Assembly: GCA_031288455.1 (NCBI GenBank)
Contig: JAITRI010000089.1
Coordinates: 1-11,062, forward strand
Source: Puniceicoccales bacterium
Lineage (GTDB): Bacteria > Verrucomicrobiota > Verrucomicrobiia > Opitutales > JAIRKQ01
Reading direction: 5' to 3'
Length of the DNA stretch: 11,062 nucleotides
A program made the position numbers and the translations under genes. Under the pieces are notes generated by a model. That model worked only from the letters and a program-made list of their open reading frames with translations. It was not told where the DNA came from and did not search any database. Positions 1 through 7,172 of this stretch are shown piece after piece; positions within the stretch are counted from its first letter, which is position 1; each line of letters begins with the position of its first letter.

Positions 1-19
1 CGCCTAAGGCGCGCGGAGA

Positions 20-109
20 CGTTTTATTTATGCCTCCGGCGGGCAGGGGCACAGCCCCTGCACCCGCCGCATCCGCTGCGCGGATGCGGACCGCTTCGCG
101 CGCGGGGAC
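20..109 (+). repeat. Stem-loop repeat unit A
   Basis: GC-rich repeat unit beginning with GTTTTATTTATGCC. It holds two consecutive perfect hairpins: GCAGGGGC (43-50) pairs with GCCCCTGC (54-61) across an ACA loop, and CCGCATCCGC (67-76) pairs with GCGGATGCGG (80-89) across a TGC loop. It matches unit B (251-340) at 87 of 90 positions by eye, in the same orientation, and is related to units C and D near 6.9-7.15 kb. No gene is seen in it; the reading frames it opens are by-products of its composition. Confidence 0.93.
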
Positions 110-250
110 GGAAATCTCCGGGCGCGAGAGGTGGAAATCTCAGGGAAATGAAAACTAAAGACAAATTCGTCGGCGTTCTAAGTCAAAAACAAATATTCCG
201 GGGAACTAAAAAACACAGGCGCAAAGCACTTCACTCTAAAAATACGGCGC
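110..250 (+). repeat. AT-rich spacer of the composite repeat, copy 1
   Basis: AT-rich stretch between units A and B. It shares a colinear series of words with the spacer between units C and D (6977-7064): AAATCTCA, AAATGAAAACTAAA, TCGTCGG, AAAAACAAA, ACTAAAAAA and AATACGGCGCCG. The repeated entity is therefore hairpin-spacer-hairpin rather than the hairpins alone. This copy has a duplicated GGAAATCTC (110-118 and 133-141). It also has an extra segment near 205-235 that resembles 6800-6830. No gene is apparent. The palindrome ACGGCGCCGT (244-253) sits at its right edge. Confidence 0.8.
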
Positions 251-340
251 CGTTTTATTTATGCCTCCGGCGGGCAGAGGCACAGCCCCTGCACCCACCG
301 CATCCGCTGCGCGGATGCGGACCGCTTCGCGCGCGTGGAC
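251..340 (+). repeat. Stem-loop repeat unit B, overlapping the dnaE 3' end
   Basis: Near-identical copy of unit A. The first stem has one A-C mismatch (GCAGAGGC against GCCCCTGC) and the second, 10-bp stem is perfect. On the minus strand this unit encodes the last residues of the DnaE reading frame, and the dnaE TAA stop (255-257) falls in the unit's left edge. Inside unit B the coding sequence is therefore the translation of a dispersed repeat. Confidence 0.92.
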
Positions 341-3300
341 ATTTCCTATAATTTCCCGGGGCGCCGTTTTTTTTGTGACTGTGGAGCGCTGGTGCTTCAC
401 CCGCGCTCACAGCATCCGCATCCGCTGGATGCGGGCCGCTTGGTGTGCGGAGGCGTTCAACGGATATGCGCATTTCGCGCACCACATGATTTTTGCGAAA
501 TTCTCGAATTTTTTTCGGATCGAATGAGCTGCGCAGTGAACGCGCCAATCGCGCCTTTTCTCTGTGCCCATCGCGAAATTCGAAGATAAAAACGTGCTCG
601 ATTGGGCCGTCGTTGCCGTGGACGAAATCCTTGAACGCATCGAGGAAATTCCCAAGATCGTCGGATTCGGCATCCAGTACCCAGGCGATGGATTTTGTCA
701 GCTTCGCAATCGCCGCATTCAAGTGATCCACGGAGCTGGCATTGAAACTGATTTCTCCGTCGCGGAACCTGGCCACACCTGTGACCATCACGAGCACGCC
801 GTCCTCCAGACGATTCCCAGCTAAGGCGTAGGTGTCGGGAAAACAGTTAATCTTGTACTGTGCATTTTCCATTTCGAGCGAGAAAAATGCCCACATGCGG
901 TTGGCGCTCCTGGTGATCTTCCTGGTGACGGATCCAACGATGCCGCATAGTCTGAACGCGTCACGATCGCACAGCGTGTATAGATTGCAGTCCTGGGGCG
1001 AGTTCAACTGCGCGAGAAATTCGCTGTAGTCCTCCATCGGGTTTCCGCTGACGAAAAATCCTAGCAGCGCCTTTTCGTGGCGCAACTTTTCCATTTTTGA
1101 CATCGCCGGAGATGTGACCTGCATTTGCGCCGAGATCTGATCAGTGGTGCGTTCTCCGGCGGCGTCGAATGCGTCGAATAGCTGCATTTGTCCCTTTGAT
1201 TTGTCCAGTTGCGCCGTTGCCGCCTCCTGCATAGCCATCGGCAAATATTCCATCAGATGTTTTCTGTCATTGCCGAAATTGTCAAATGCTCCCGTCAGTG
1301 TGAGCACCTCGAGCACACGCTTGTTCACGACGCGCGGATCGATGCGATTTATGAAATCCGTAAAATCACTAAAATGTCCACTTTTGCTGCGTTCCGACAG
1401 AATACTTTTGGCGGCTGTATCGCCGACTCCCTTTATGGCCGCAAGCCCGAACAGAATATATCCACCGCCGTCGACGATGTAGGGCGTGAACTCTTCCTCG
1501 GACTTGTTGATGTCAGGGCCAACGACCGCTATCCCCATGCGCGTTGCTTCCGCTATCAGCGAACGTATTTTGTCGGCGTTGCCGCTGTCGCAGGATAGCA
1601 GTGCCGCCATGAATTCAATGGGGAAATGCGCCTTTAAATAGGCCGTGTGGTATCCAATAACGGCGTAGGCATCGGAGTGCGATTTGTTGAATCCATAGCC
1701 GGCGAATTTCTCCAGCAGCGAGAAGATTTCCTCCGCCTTTTTTTTCGGAATGCCATTGCACTCGGCGGCCCCTTTTATGAAAACATCGCGCTGCGCGTTC
1801 ATGACTTCCACTTTTTTCTTCCCCATGGCGCGGCGCAGAATATCGGCGCTGGCCAGTGAATATCCGGCTATTACGCGCGCCGCTTCCATCACCTGCTCCT
1901 GGTAGACAAGTATGCCATAGGTGGAACGGCAGATGTTCTTCAGCAGCGGATGCGCGTATTTTATTTTCGCGGGATCATTTTTCCCGGCGACGTATTCCGG
2001 AAGCAATTCCATCGGGCCCGGTCTGTAGAGAGCACTGAGGGCACTTATGTCGTCGACGCTGGAAAATCCAAATTGTCTGCACCATCTCTGAATGCCAGCG
2101 GATTCAAATTGAAACACTCCCGTTGTTTCCCCACTGCGCATTAGGGCGAACGTATCAGCGTCATCCAGCGGCATCTTCGAGACGCTGAACTCTCCGAGCC
2201 CTTTCCTATTTCTTATGCTCCTCTCCGCCACATCGATAACGGTCAGCGTCTTGAGGCCGAGAAAATCCATCTTCAGCAGCCCCAGCTCCTCAACGGCATC
2301 CTTGGCGTACTGCGTGCAGAGGACATTGTCCTGTATCGTCACCGGGACTAATTCCTGCGTCGGACTGTCGGAAATGATGATTCCACAGGCGTGCGTTCCG
2401 GTGTTGCGCACCATCCCCTCGAGGATTTTTCCCTCCTCCAGGATCTTCCCAAGCATGGCATTTCTGCGGCTCTCGTTGCGCAGTTCCGATGACTTTGCCA
2501 CGGCGCCCTCGATCGTTATTCCCAAATCATCCGGGACCATTTTCGCAATTCTGCTGGCTTCCTCGTAGGGAATGTCATAGACGCGGCATAGATCGCGGAT
2601 GACCATTTTTGCTCCGAATGTTCCGAATGTTATTATATTCGCCACGTGGTCCACTCCGTAAACGTTGCGCACATATTCGATGACATCTTCGCGGCGACGC
2701 ATGCAAAAATCTATGTCGAAATCCGGCGGCGATATTCTTTCCGGATTGAGGAATCTTTCGAATAGCAGATTGAATTGTATCGGGTCGATGTCGGTGATTT
2801 TAAGCACATAGGCCATGAGACATCCGGCACCGGAACCTCGCCCAGGTCCAACCACTACGCCGTTTGTTTTTGCCCAGTTTACAAAGTCCCAGACGATCAG
2901 GAAATAGTCAACAAATCCAGTCTTCGCGATGACTGACATCTCGTAATCCAACCGTCGGCTGAGATTTTCCGGAGAATGCTTCTCGTCCTGCGTGGTGTCG
3001 TTCGTCCCAAACGCGTCCTTTTTAGTGTGGACTCCGAGACTTTCGACATTTCCGTTCGCTGGGACGTAGTCGATGCCGTAGCGATCCCGCAGCCCACTGA
3101 GGCACAAATTTCGCAGCAGGTCGATGTGAGAAATTTGGTCACCCCGTGCCGTTTTCTGGAAAACCGGGAAGTGATTCTGCCCGTATGGCATTTCAAAATC
3201 ACACATTTCCGCAACGGCGACGGTGTTGTCCAAAATGTCATGTCTGTCGCGGAAGATCAATTCCATTTCTTCGCGTGATTTTATAAAAAATTGGTGCCAC

Positions 3301-4016
3301 GGCATGCGCATGCGATTTTCATCCTTGACCTTCGATCCCGTTTGTATGCACAGCATGGCGTCGTGTGCCTCCCAATCGGACTGCATAACGTAGTGGCAAT
3401 CATTGGTTGCAACGGCACGGACACCGCTGGCATCCGCCAACTGCAGCAGCTTTGGCATGACGATTTTCTGAATGTCGATCCCATGATCCTGAATTTCCAT
3501 GAAAAAATTTTCCCTGCCGAAAAATGACAGCAATTCATCCAATCCGCTGCGCGCCTGTGCATCGTTGCCGTTCAAAATCATCTGCGGCAAATATCCCTGC
3601 ACGCACCCGCTCAAGCATATCAAATCCGCTGAGTATTTTTGCAGCAGATCGAAATTTATGCGCGGCCTGTAGTAAAACCCATCCGTGTGCGCGATTGATA
3701 CCAGTTTGCACAAATTTTTGTAGCCGTTCAAATTTTTCGCCAGCAGGCCGACGTGGTACAGCGGATATTTTTTGCGCTCGCCGATGTCCTCGTGGTGCAG
3801 CGAATAGAACTCGCATCCAACTATGGGTTTGACGTTGGCTTTTTTTGCGCACTTTATGAAGTCAGGGATTCCGAAAATGTTGCCGTGGTCCGTGATTGCG
3901 ATCGCCGGCATTCCCAGCTCAGTGGCGCGCGCGAATAGCCTATCCATGCGACAGGCGCCGTCGAGGAGACTGTAATCCGTGTGGACATGCAGGTGCACAA
4001 ACGTCTTCTGGGACAT
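255..4016 (-). CDS. dnaE: DNA polymerase III subunit alpha with a repeat-derived C-terminal tail
   Basis: Catalytic subunit of the replicative DNA polymerase, 1253 residues from the ATG at 4016. An N-terminal PHP domain (about 5-280) shows H8/H10/H12, D43-H44, E69 and D206/H208, so its metal site looks intact. The palm carries PDFDIDF with catalytic D432 and D434 and the third aspartate D584 in KMDFLGLKTL. Helix-hairpin-helix (FGLAAIKGVGD) and OB-fold regions follow, and QMQLF (943-947) fits a beta-clamp binding motif. Residues about 320-350 are a polar linker longer than I expect here. Recognisable family sequence ends near residue 1185 (VVREMRIS). The last 68 residues are Arg, Gly, Pro and Cys rich and are encoded by repeat units E and B. 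A TTG 12 codons upstream is open but lacks family support. I see no strong ribosome binding site. The gene is divergent from yidC. Confidence 0.97.
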   Translation of the reverse strand: MSQKTFVHLHVHTDYSLLDGACRMDRLFARATELGMPAIAITDHGNIFGIPDFIKCAKKANVKPIVGCEFYSLHHEDIGERKKYPLYHVGLLAKNLNGYKNLCKLVSIAHTDGFYYRPRINFDLLQKYSADLICLSGCVQGYLPQMILNGNDAQARSGLDELLSFFGRENFFMEIQDHGIDIQKIVMPKLLQLADASGVRAVATNDCHYVMQSDWEAHDAMLCIQTGSKVKDENRMRMPWHQFFIKSREEMELIFRDRHDILDNTVAVAEMCDFEMPYGQNHFPVFQKTARGDQISHIDLLRNLCLSGLRDRYGIDYVPANGNVESLGVHTKKDAFGTNDTTQDEKHSPENLSRRLDYEMSVIAKTGFVDYFLIVWDFVNWAKTNGVVVGPGRGSGAGCLMAYVLKITDIDPIQFNLLFERFLNPERISPPDFDIDFCMRRREDVIEYVRNVYGVDHVANIITFGTFGAKMVIRDLCRVYDIPYEEASRIAKMVPDDLGITIEGAVAKSSELRNESRRNAMLGKILEEGKILEGMVRNTGTHACGIIISDSPTQELVPVTIQDNVLCTQYAKDAVEELGLLKMDFLGLKTLTVIDVAERSIRNRKGLGEFSVSKMPLDDADTFALMRSGETTGVFQFESAGIQRWCRQFGFSSVDDISALSALYRPGPMELLPEYVAGKNDPAKIKYAHPLLKNICRSTYGILVYQEQVMEAARVIAGYSLASADILRRAMGKKKVEVMNAQRDVFIKGAAECNGIPKKKAEEIFSLLEKFAGYGFNKSHSDAYAVIGYHTAYLKAHFPIEFMAALLSCDSGNADKIRSLIAEATRMGIAVVGPDINKSEEEFTPYIVDGGGYILFGLAAIKGVGDTAAKSILSERSKSGHFSDFTDFINRIDPRVVNKRVLEVLTLTGAFDNFGNDRKHLMEYLPMAMQEAATAQLDKSKGQMQLFDAFDAAGERTTDQISAQMQVTSPAMSKMEKLRHEKALLGFFVSGNPMEDYSEFLAQLNSPQDCNLYTLCDRDAFRLCGIVGSVTRKITRSANRMWAFFSLEMENAQYKINCFPDTYALAGNRLEDGVLVMVTGVARFRDGEISFNASSVDHLNAAIAKLTKSIAWVLDAESDDLGNFLDAFKDFVHGNDGPIEHVFIFEFRDGHREKARLARSLRSSFDPKKIREFRKNHVVREMRISVERLRTPSGPHPADADAVSAGEAPALHSHKKNGAPGNYRKCPRARSGPHPRSGCGGCRGCASARRRHK
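358..455 (+). repeat. Divergent stem-loop repeat unit E inside dnaE
   Basis: Third unit in the same orientation, diverged in sequence but with the same plan: a GGCGCCGTTTT start, then two hairpins. The first (379-412) pairs CTGTG, AGCGC and GGTG with CACC, GCGCT and CACAG, with one bulged G, one T-C mismatch and a CTT loop. The second pairs CCGCATCC (416-423) with GGATGCGG (427-434) across GCT. A GGCCGCTT tail like the GACCGCTT of units A and B follows. On the minus strand it codes for about residues 1187-1219 of DnaE. Membership of the family is inferred from plan and partial sequence match. Confidence 0.68.
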
Positions 4017-4078
4017 GGCGGTGCGTTGTAGTGAAGGCCTCGTGTTTTGCAACAGTTATTGGGGGAGAATTTCTGATT

Positions 4079-4098
4079 CCTCCGCAAACGTTTGGAGG
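4079..4098. promoter_or_regulatory. Dyad in the dnaE-yidC divergent spacer
   Basis: CCTCC, a two-base offset, the palindrome AAACGTTT, then GGAGG form an almost symmetrical 20-bp dyad. It lies 54 bp before the yidC ATG and 62 bp before the dnaE ATG. An AAACGTTT core is seen in operators of LacI/GalR-type repressors, but no such regulator is in the window. It could equally be an RNA stem-loop in either leader. Function is inferred only from symmetry and position. Confidence 0.35.
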
Positions 4099-4152
4099 CG
4101 TGCATTTTGCTCTTGCAAAGTTTCCGCGCCTAAGAATCTTCTCCGAAAGTTG

Positions 4153-5904
4153 ATGAAAGATAGGAGTCAGATTATCGGGGTTTTGCTGATATGCTGTGCG
4201 CTGCTGTTGCTTTTTAATGGTGGCGGCAATCGCACTGAAACGGCAGTTTCACGCAGTCCGGCGGCTGAAGAAGTCGCCGAGGATTTATCCGATGGGGATG
4301 AAATTTTCGCCGAAGATGTGCCGGTCGCTGCGGCGAATGATCCGGTTGCCGGGGAGAAACTTTTCACGCTGGAAAATGATGTGTTGGCGGTCACAATTTC
4401 AGACGCTGGCGGCGCCATAAGATCGGCGGCGCTGAAAAAATATCCGCTGCTGCAGAATGAGGCGATGCCTGTTGTCTTCAACGATGGAAGTCAAATCGAC
4501 GCGCTGGCGTTTGCCATCGGGAAATGGAAGCCGTCGGAATTTTCGCGCTCTGAGAAATTCGATGTCACTGCGGCCAGTGAAAATGCAGTGGAATTATCGA
4601 GGGACTGCGGCGGATACACCATCAGGCGCAAATATAGCATCAGGCGCAGCGACGGGAAAAATTCGAACGGCTATGTGGTGATCCATGAAACCACCGTCGC
4701 GAATAATTCGGAAGTTCCCGTGAAACTCGGAAATTTATCACTGTTTCTGGGGGTTATGCCCGCCACAGAAAGTGACATAATTGGCGACTATTTGAATTTC
4801 GGGACGTTTAACGGGAAAAATGATAATTTCATAAAACTGCGCGACTTCAAGGGAAGCAGAGGATTTTTTGGTTTCGGGAGGAAAGATGCCAGGCGTCACA
4901 TCGTCGGAAGCGAAAGCGTTACGTGGGGCTCCGTAAAGAATCAATTCTTCGCGGCGGTTTTGACTCCCGATATCCCTGCGGATGGATACGCCACGTGGCC
5001 GGTTTCCATAGTCGACTCCGGCGGAGAAAAAAAAGACGGAGTGGCCGCTTCGCTCACATTTAATGTGGGAACGTTGGCCAAGGGAGAGAAAAAATCACTG
5101 CGGTCGCAATTCTACGTTGGGCCGAAGGATTTTTCTCGACTATCGTCCCTGGGGAAAGAACAGGATCGCGTGATGCAGTTCGGATTTTGCGGATCCATCA
5201 GCGAACTGCTGCTGCGGATGATGCTGTGGATACATTCCATTGTGCCGAATTGGGGATGGACAATAATCATTCTCACAACACTGGTGAAATTGCTGCTGTG
5301 GCCATTGACGAACGCGCAGATCAGGTCATCGAAAAAAATGTCTGCGGTGCAGCGGCCGCTCAGGGAGATTAAGGAAAAATTTAAAAATAATCCGAAAAAA
5401 ATGCAGGCGGAAACGCTGAAATTGTTCAAGGAAAATGGCATAAATCCAGCCGCCGGATGTTTTCCAATTCTAATACAGATTCCGATTTTCTTCGGCCTAT
5501 ATTACATGCTGCGGACGGCATCGGATCTTCGATTCGCTCACTTTCTGTGGATTCGTGACCTTTCGCTGCCTGACACGGTCGCGCGCGTGGGAAGTTTCCC
5601 GCTGAATATTCTCCCACTGGTGATGGGCGTGACGATGTTCTGGCAGATGCACATGATGCCGTCTCCGACCACCGACGGTTCTCAGAAAATAATGTTTAAG
5701 CTGCTGCCGGCGATCTTCCTGCTGTTCTGCTACAACTTGCCGTCTGGACTTGTGCTCTATTGGACAGTGCAAAATTTATTGACCATCATTCAGCAATCCA
5801 CATCATCCAAAAGAGCATGTGCGCAGGCCGTGGCACCGATCGCAGAAAATAGTGTGACGTCCGGGACCGTGCGCCGTTCGCGGCGAAAAACCAGGAGGAA
5901 GTAG
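4153..5904 (+). CDS. yidC: Membrane protein insertase YidC
   Basis: YidC/Oxa1-family insertase of the inner membrane, 583 residues. It integrates membrane proteins alone or with SecYEG. An N-terminal anchor helix (about 7-21) is followed by a long beta-rich periplasmic domain (about 60-340), as in Gram-negative YidC. The conserved insertase core then has membrane segments near 368-386, 436-456, 484-503 and 517-540. The cytoplasmic loop is typical (PLTNAQIRSSKKM, then GINPAAGCFPILIQIPIFFGLYYM). The positive residue of the hydrophilic groove, Arg in E. coli, appears to be K379. The end is strongly basic (RRSRRKTRRK), common in family members that touch the ribosome. ATG 4153 was chosen because it starts just before the anchor helix (MKDRSQIIGVLL); upstream in-frame codons have no family character. 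It is 2 bp from yebC. Confidence 0.96.
   Translation: MKDRSQIIGVLLICCALLLLFNGGGNRTETAVSRSPAAEEVAEDLSDGDEIFAEDVPVAAANDPVAGEKLFTLENDVLAVTISDAGGAIRSAALKKYPLLQNEAMPVVFNDGSQIDALAFAIGKWKPSEFSRSEKFDVTAASENAVELSRDCGGYTIRRKYSIRRSDGKNSNGYVVIHETTVANNSEVPVKLGNLSLFLGVMPATESDIIGDYLNFGTFNGKNDNFIKLRDFKGSRGFFGFGRKDARRHIVGSESVTWGSVKNQFFAAVLTPDIPADGYATWPVSIVDSGGEKKDGVAASLTFNVGTLAKGEKKSLRSQFYVGPKDFSRLSSLGKEQDRVMQFGFCGSISELLLRMMLWIHSIVPNWGWTIIILTTLVKLLLWPLTNAQIRSSKKMSAVQRPLREIKEKFKNNPKKMQAETLKLFKENGINPAAGCFPILIQIPIFFGLYYMLRTASDLRFAHFLWIRDLSLPDTVARVGSFPLNILPLVMGVTMFWQMHMMPSPTTDGSQKIMFKLLPAIFLLFCYNLPSGLVLYWTVQNLLTIIQQSTSSKRACAQAVAPIAENSVTSGTVRRSRRKTRRK
5893..5898 (+). promoter_or_regulatory. Ribosome binding site of yebC
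   Basis: A full AGGAGG lies inside the last codons of yidC, 8 nt before the yebC ATG at 5907. It is the strongest Shine-Dalgarno sequence in the window. It indicates that yebC is translated by its own initiation event on the yidC transcript. Confidence 0.85.
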
Positions 5905-5906
5905 CA

Positions 5907-6656
5907 ATGTCAGGGCATAGTAAGTGGGCAACGACGAAGCGCCATAAGGCTGCCATTGACGCGAAGCGTGGAAAATTGTTCAGTACGCTGAGCAAGGACA
6001 TCTCTCTGGCGGCACGCGATGGCGGTGGAGATGTGAATTTCAACGCGCGCCTGCGGCTCATCGTCCAAAAAGCGAAGGAGGCCAATATGCCCGCCGATAA
6101 CATAAAGAAAGCGATACAGAAGGGGACCGGCGAGGTGCCTGGCGCTTCCATTGAGGAGCTGACCTATGAGGGATATGCACCAGGAGGCGTCGGACTAATA
6201 ATAGAGGTCACCACCGACAATAAGAATCGCGCCGCCAGTGATATTCGCAGCACGCTGACCAAATGCGGCGGAAATTTGACGAGTCCCGGAGCACTGATGT
6301 TCAATTTTCAGCGCATGGGACAATTTTTCATCCCAAAAGATGCTGTGGCGGAGGATAATCTCATGGAGATCGCGCTCAATGCCGGCGCAGAGGACATAAA
6401 AACCGACGATGATGGGTTCGAGGTGCTGTGTCCGATCGCGGCCTACTACACTCTGGCGCACGCGATCGCAGCGGCTGGAATCGAATGTCTGTCGTCCGAA
6501 TTGGCCTACGTGCCGAATTCCCTGGTGAAGATAGCGGATGCGGACGTGGCGGCAAAGGTGCTAAAAACCGTCGATAGGCTCGAGGATTTGGATGACGTCA
6601 AGATGGTGTTTTCCAACTTCGACATCGGTGATGACATCGACACCGCCGCAGTGTGA
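5907..6656 (+). CDS. yebC: YebC/PmpR/TACO1-family protein
   Basis: Cytoplasmic protein of 249 residues, the usual family length. The N-terminal hallmark MSGHSKWATTKRHKAAIDAK, the helical domain (KEANMPADNIKKAIQKGTGE) and the glycine-rich EGYAPGGVGLIIEVTTDNKNR stretch are all present. Further matches are TKCGGNLTSPGALMFNF and a C-terminal region ending VDRLEDLDDVKMVFSNFD. Family members were long annotated as transcriptional regulators. Later work on TACO1 and bacterial YebC points to a role in translation, notably of difficult proline-rich stretches, so the exact activity here is not settled. It starts 2 bp after yidC with a strong ribosome binding site. In many bacteria yebC lies beside ruvC, which is not seen here. 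A probable terminator follows at 6714. Confidence 0.96.
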   Translation: MSGHSKWATTKRHKAAIDAKRGKLFSTLSKDISLAARDGGGDVNFNARLRLIVQKAKEANMPADNIKKAIQKGTGEVPGASIEELTYEGYAPGGVGLIIEVTTDNKNRAASDIRSTLTKCGGNLTSPGALMFNFQRMGQFFIPKDAVAEDNLMEIALNAGAEDIKTDDDGFEVLCPIAAYYTLAHAIAAAGIECLSSELAYVPNSLVKIADADVAAKVLKTVDRLEDLDDVKMVFSNFDIGDDIDTAAV

Positions 6657-6713
6657 CTGAAATAATCATTTTTCCTGGCAAAATCACAGGAGAGAGCGGA
6701 AAAAAAGTTAAGA

Positions 6714-6743
6714 ACCCGGAAAGGCCTCGCCGAGTCTTTTTTT
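6714..6743 (+). terminator. Probable rho-independent terminator of yidC-yebC
   Basis: ACCCGG (6714-6719) pairs with CCGAGT (6730-6735) with one C-A mismatch across a 10-nt loop. A C and seven T follow (6737-6743). It lies 57 nt after the yebC stop. The stem is short, so the call rests mainly on the T run and position. Confidence 0.5.
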
Positions 6744-6767
6744 GGAGTTTATTCAAGACTTTTCGAT

Positions 6768-6800
6768 GGCCGCCACGGACGGAGGCGCCGCGGTCTTTTT
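6768..6800 (+). terminator. Second terminator-like hairpin
   Basis: GGCCGC (6768-6773) pairs with GCGGTC (6790-6795), with one G-T wobble and a 16-nt loop, followed directly by TTTTT (6796-6800). No gene lies between it and the first terminator. It may be a backup terminator, or the left part of the adjoining repeat cluster. Confidence 0.4.
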
Positions 6801-6847
6801 CCTAAAAACACGGCGCATGACACTTCGAAGGCGCGCCGCGAGCGGCG
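6796..6847 (+). repeat. Repeat fragment F
   Basis: CCTAAAAACACGGCGCATGACACTTC resembles the segment at 205-235 in spacer copy 1 (ACTAAAAAACACAGGCGC, then AGCACTTC). It is followed by the hairpin CGCCG (6834-6838), loop CGAG, CGGCG (6843-6847). It looks like a diverged or truncated piece of the composite repeat. From 6848 to 6895 I see only AT-rich sequence, including CAGTTTTGTTTATG, which echoes the start of units A and B. Confidence 0.5.
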
Positions 6848-6895
6848 ACTTCACACGGATCAGTTTTGTTTATGTTTAAATTTCCGCTGTGCTAT

Positions 6896-6976
6896 TTTAC
6901 GCCTCCGGCGGGCAGGGGCAAAGCCCCTGCACCCCCCGCATTCGCTTCGCGGATGCGGATCGCTCCGCGCGCTGGT
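6896..6976 (+). repeat. Stem-loop repeat unit C
   Basis: Same family and orientation as unit A (GCCTCCGGCGGGCAGGGGCA at 6901). The first stem, GCAGGGGC with GCCCCTGC, is perfect and has an AAA loop in place of ACA. The second, CCGCATTCGC with GCGGATGCGG, has a TTC loop and one T-G wobble. The stems are retained although loops and flanks differ. Confidence 0.88.
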
Positions 6977-7064
6977 AACGAAAATCTCAAGAAAATGAAA
7001 ACTAAAAATAAAATCGTCGGAGATTCAAAAACAAAGACTCCGGTGATCTAAAAAATACGGCGCC
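6977..7064 (+). repeat. AT-rich spacer of the composite repeat, copy 2
   Basis: Colinear with the spacer at 110-250, including AAATGAAAACTAAA, ATCGTCGG, AAAAACAAA and ATACGGCGCCG, but shorter by about 50 bp. The right end has an inverted repeat, AATAC (7054-7058) with GTATT (7068-7072), enclosing GGCGCCGCG. On the minus strand more T's follow the stem, so it could act as a weak terminator in that direction. No gene is seen. Confidence 0.78.
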
Positions 7065-7075
7065 GCGGTATTGTG

Positions 7076-7157
7076 GTTATGCCTCCGGCGGGCAGAGGCA
7101 AAGCCCACTGCACACTCCGCATCCGCTTCGCGGATGCGGAGTGCTCCAGTGCCATAA
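7076..7157 (+). repeat. Stem-loop repeat unit D, next to the tRNA-Arg promoter
   Basis: Fourth clear unit (GGTTATGCCTCCGGCGGGCA). Its second hairpin is the longest: CACTCCGCATCCGC (7113-7126) pairs perfectly over 14 bp with GCGGATGCGGAGTG (7130-7143) across TTC. The outer pairs differ from unit A on both sides yet still pair. The first hairpin is partly broken (GCAG-A-GGC against GCC-CA-CTGC). TTATG near the left end can pair with CATAA (7153-7157). Confidence 0.86.
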
Positions 7158-7172
7158 GCGCCAATTTTTGCT

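Noticed and set aside
20..340. CRISPR array
   Set aside because: Repeat units are about 90 bp, only two to three per cluster, with similar rather than unique spacers, and no cas genes.
148..351. A 67-residue frame starting at ATGAAAACTAAAG in the spacer
   Set aside because: The matching spacer at 7 kb has the same ATG but a different downstream frame and stop, so coding is not conserved between copies.
261..527. Plus-strand open frames beginning MPPAGRG in the repeat units
   Set aside because: They start at the ATG inside GTTTTATTTATGCC and simply translate the GC-rich repeat. They overlap dnaE on the other strand and lack ribosome binding sites.
3979..4152. 58-residue upstream extension of YidC
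   Set aside because: It covers the dnaE start and the divergent spacer. YidC family sequence begins with the anchor helix just after ATG 4153.
6866..7051. A 61-residue plus-strand frame across unit C and its spacer
   Set aside because: Composition is that of the repeat, with no family features and no ribosome binding site.
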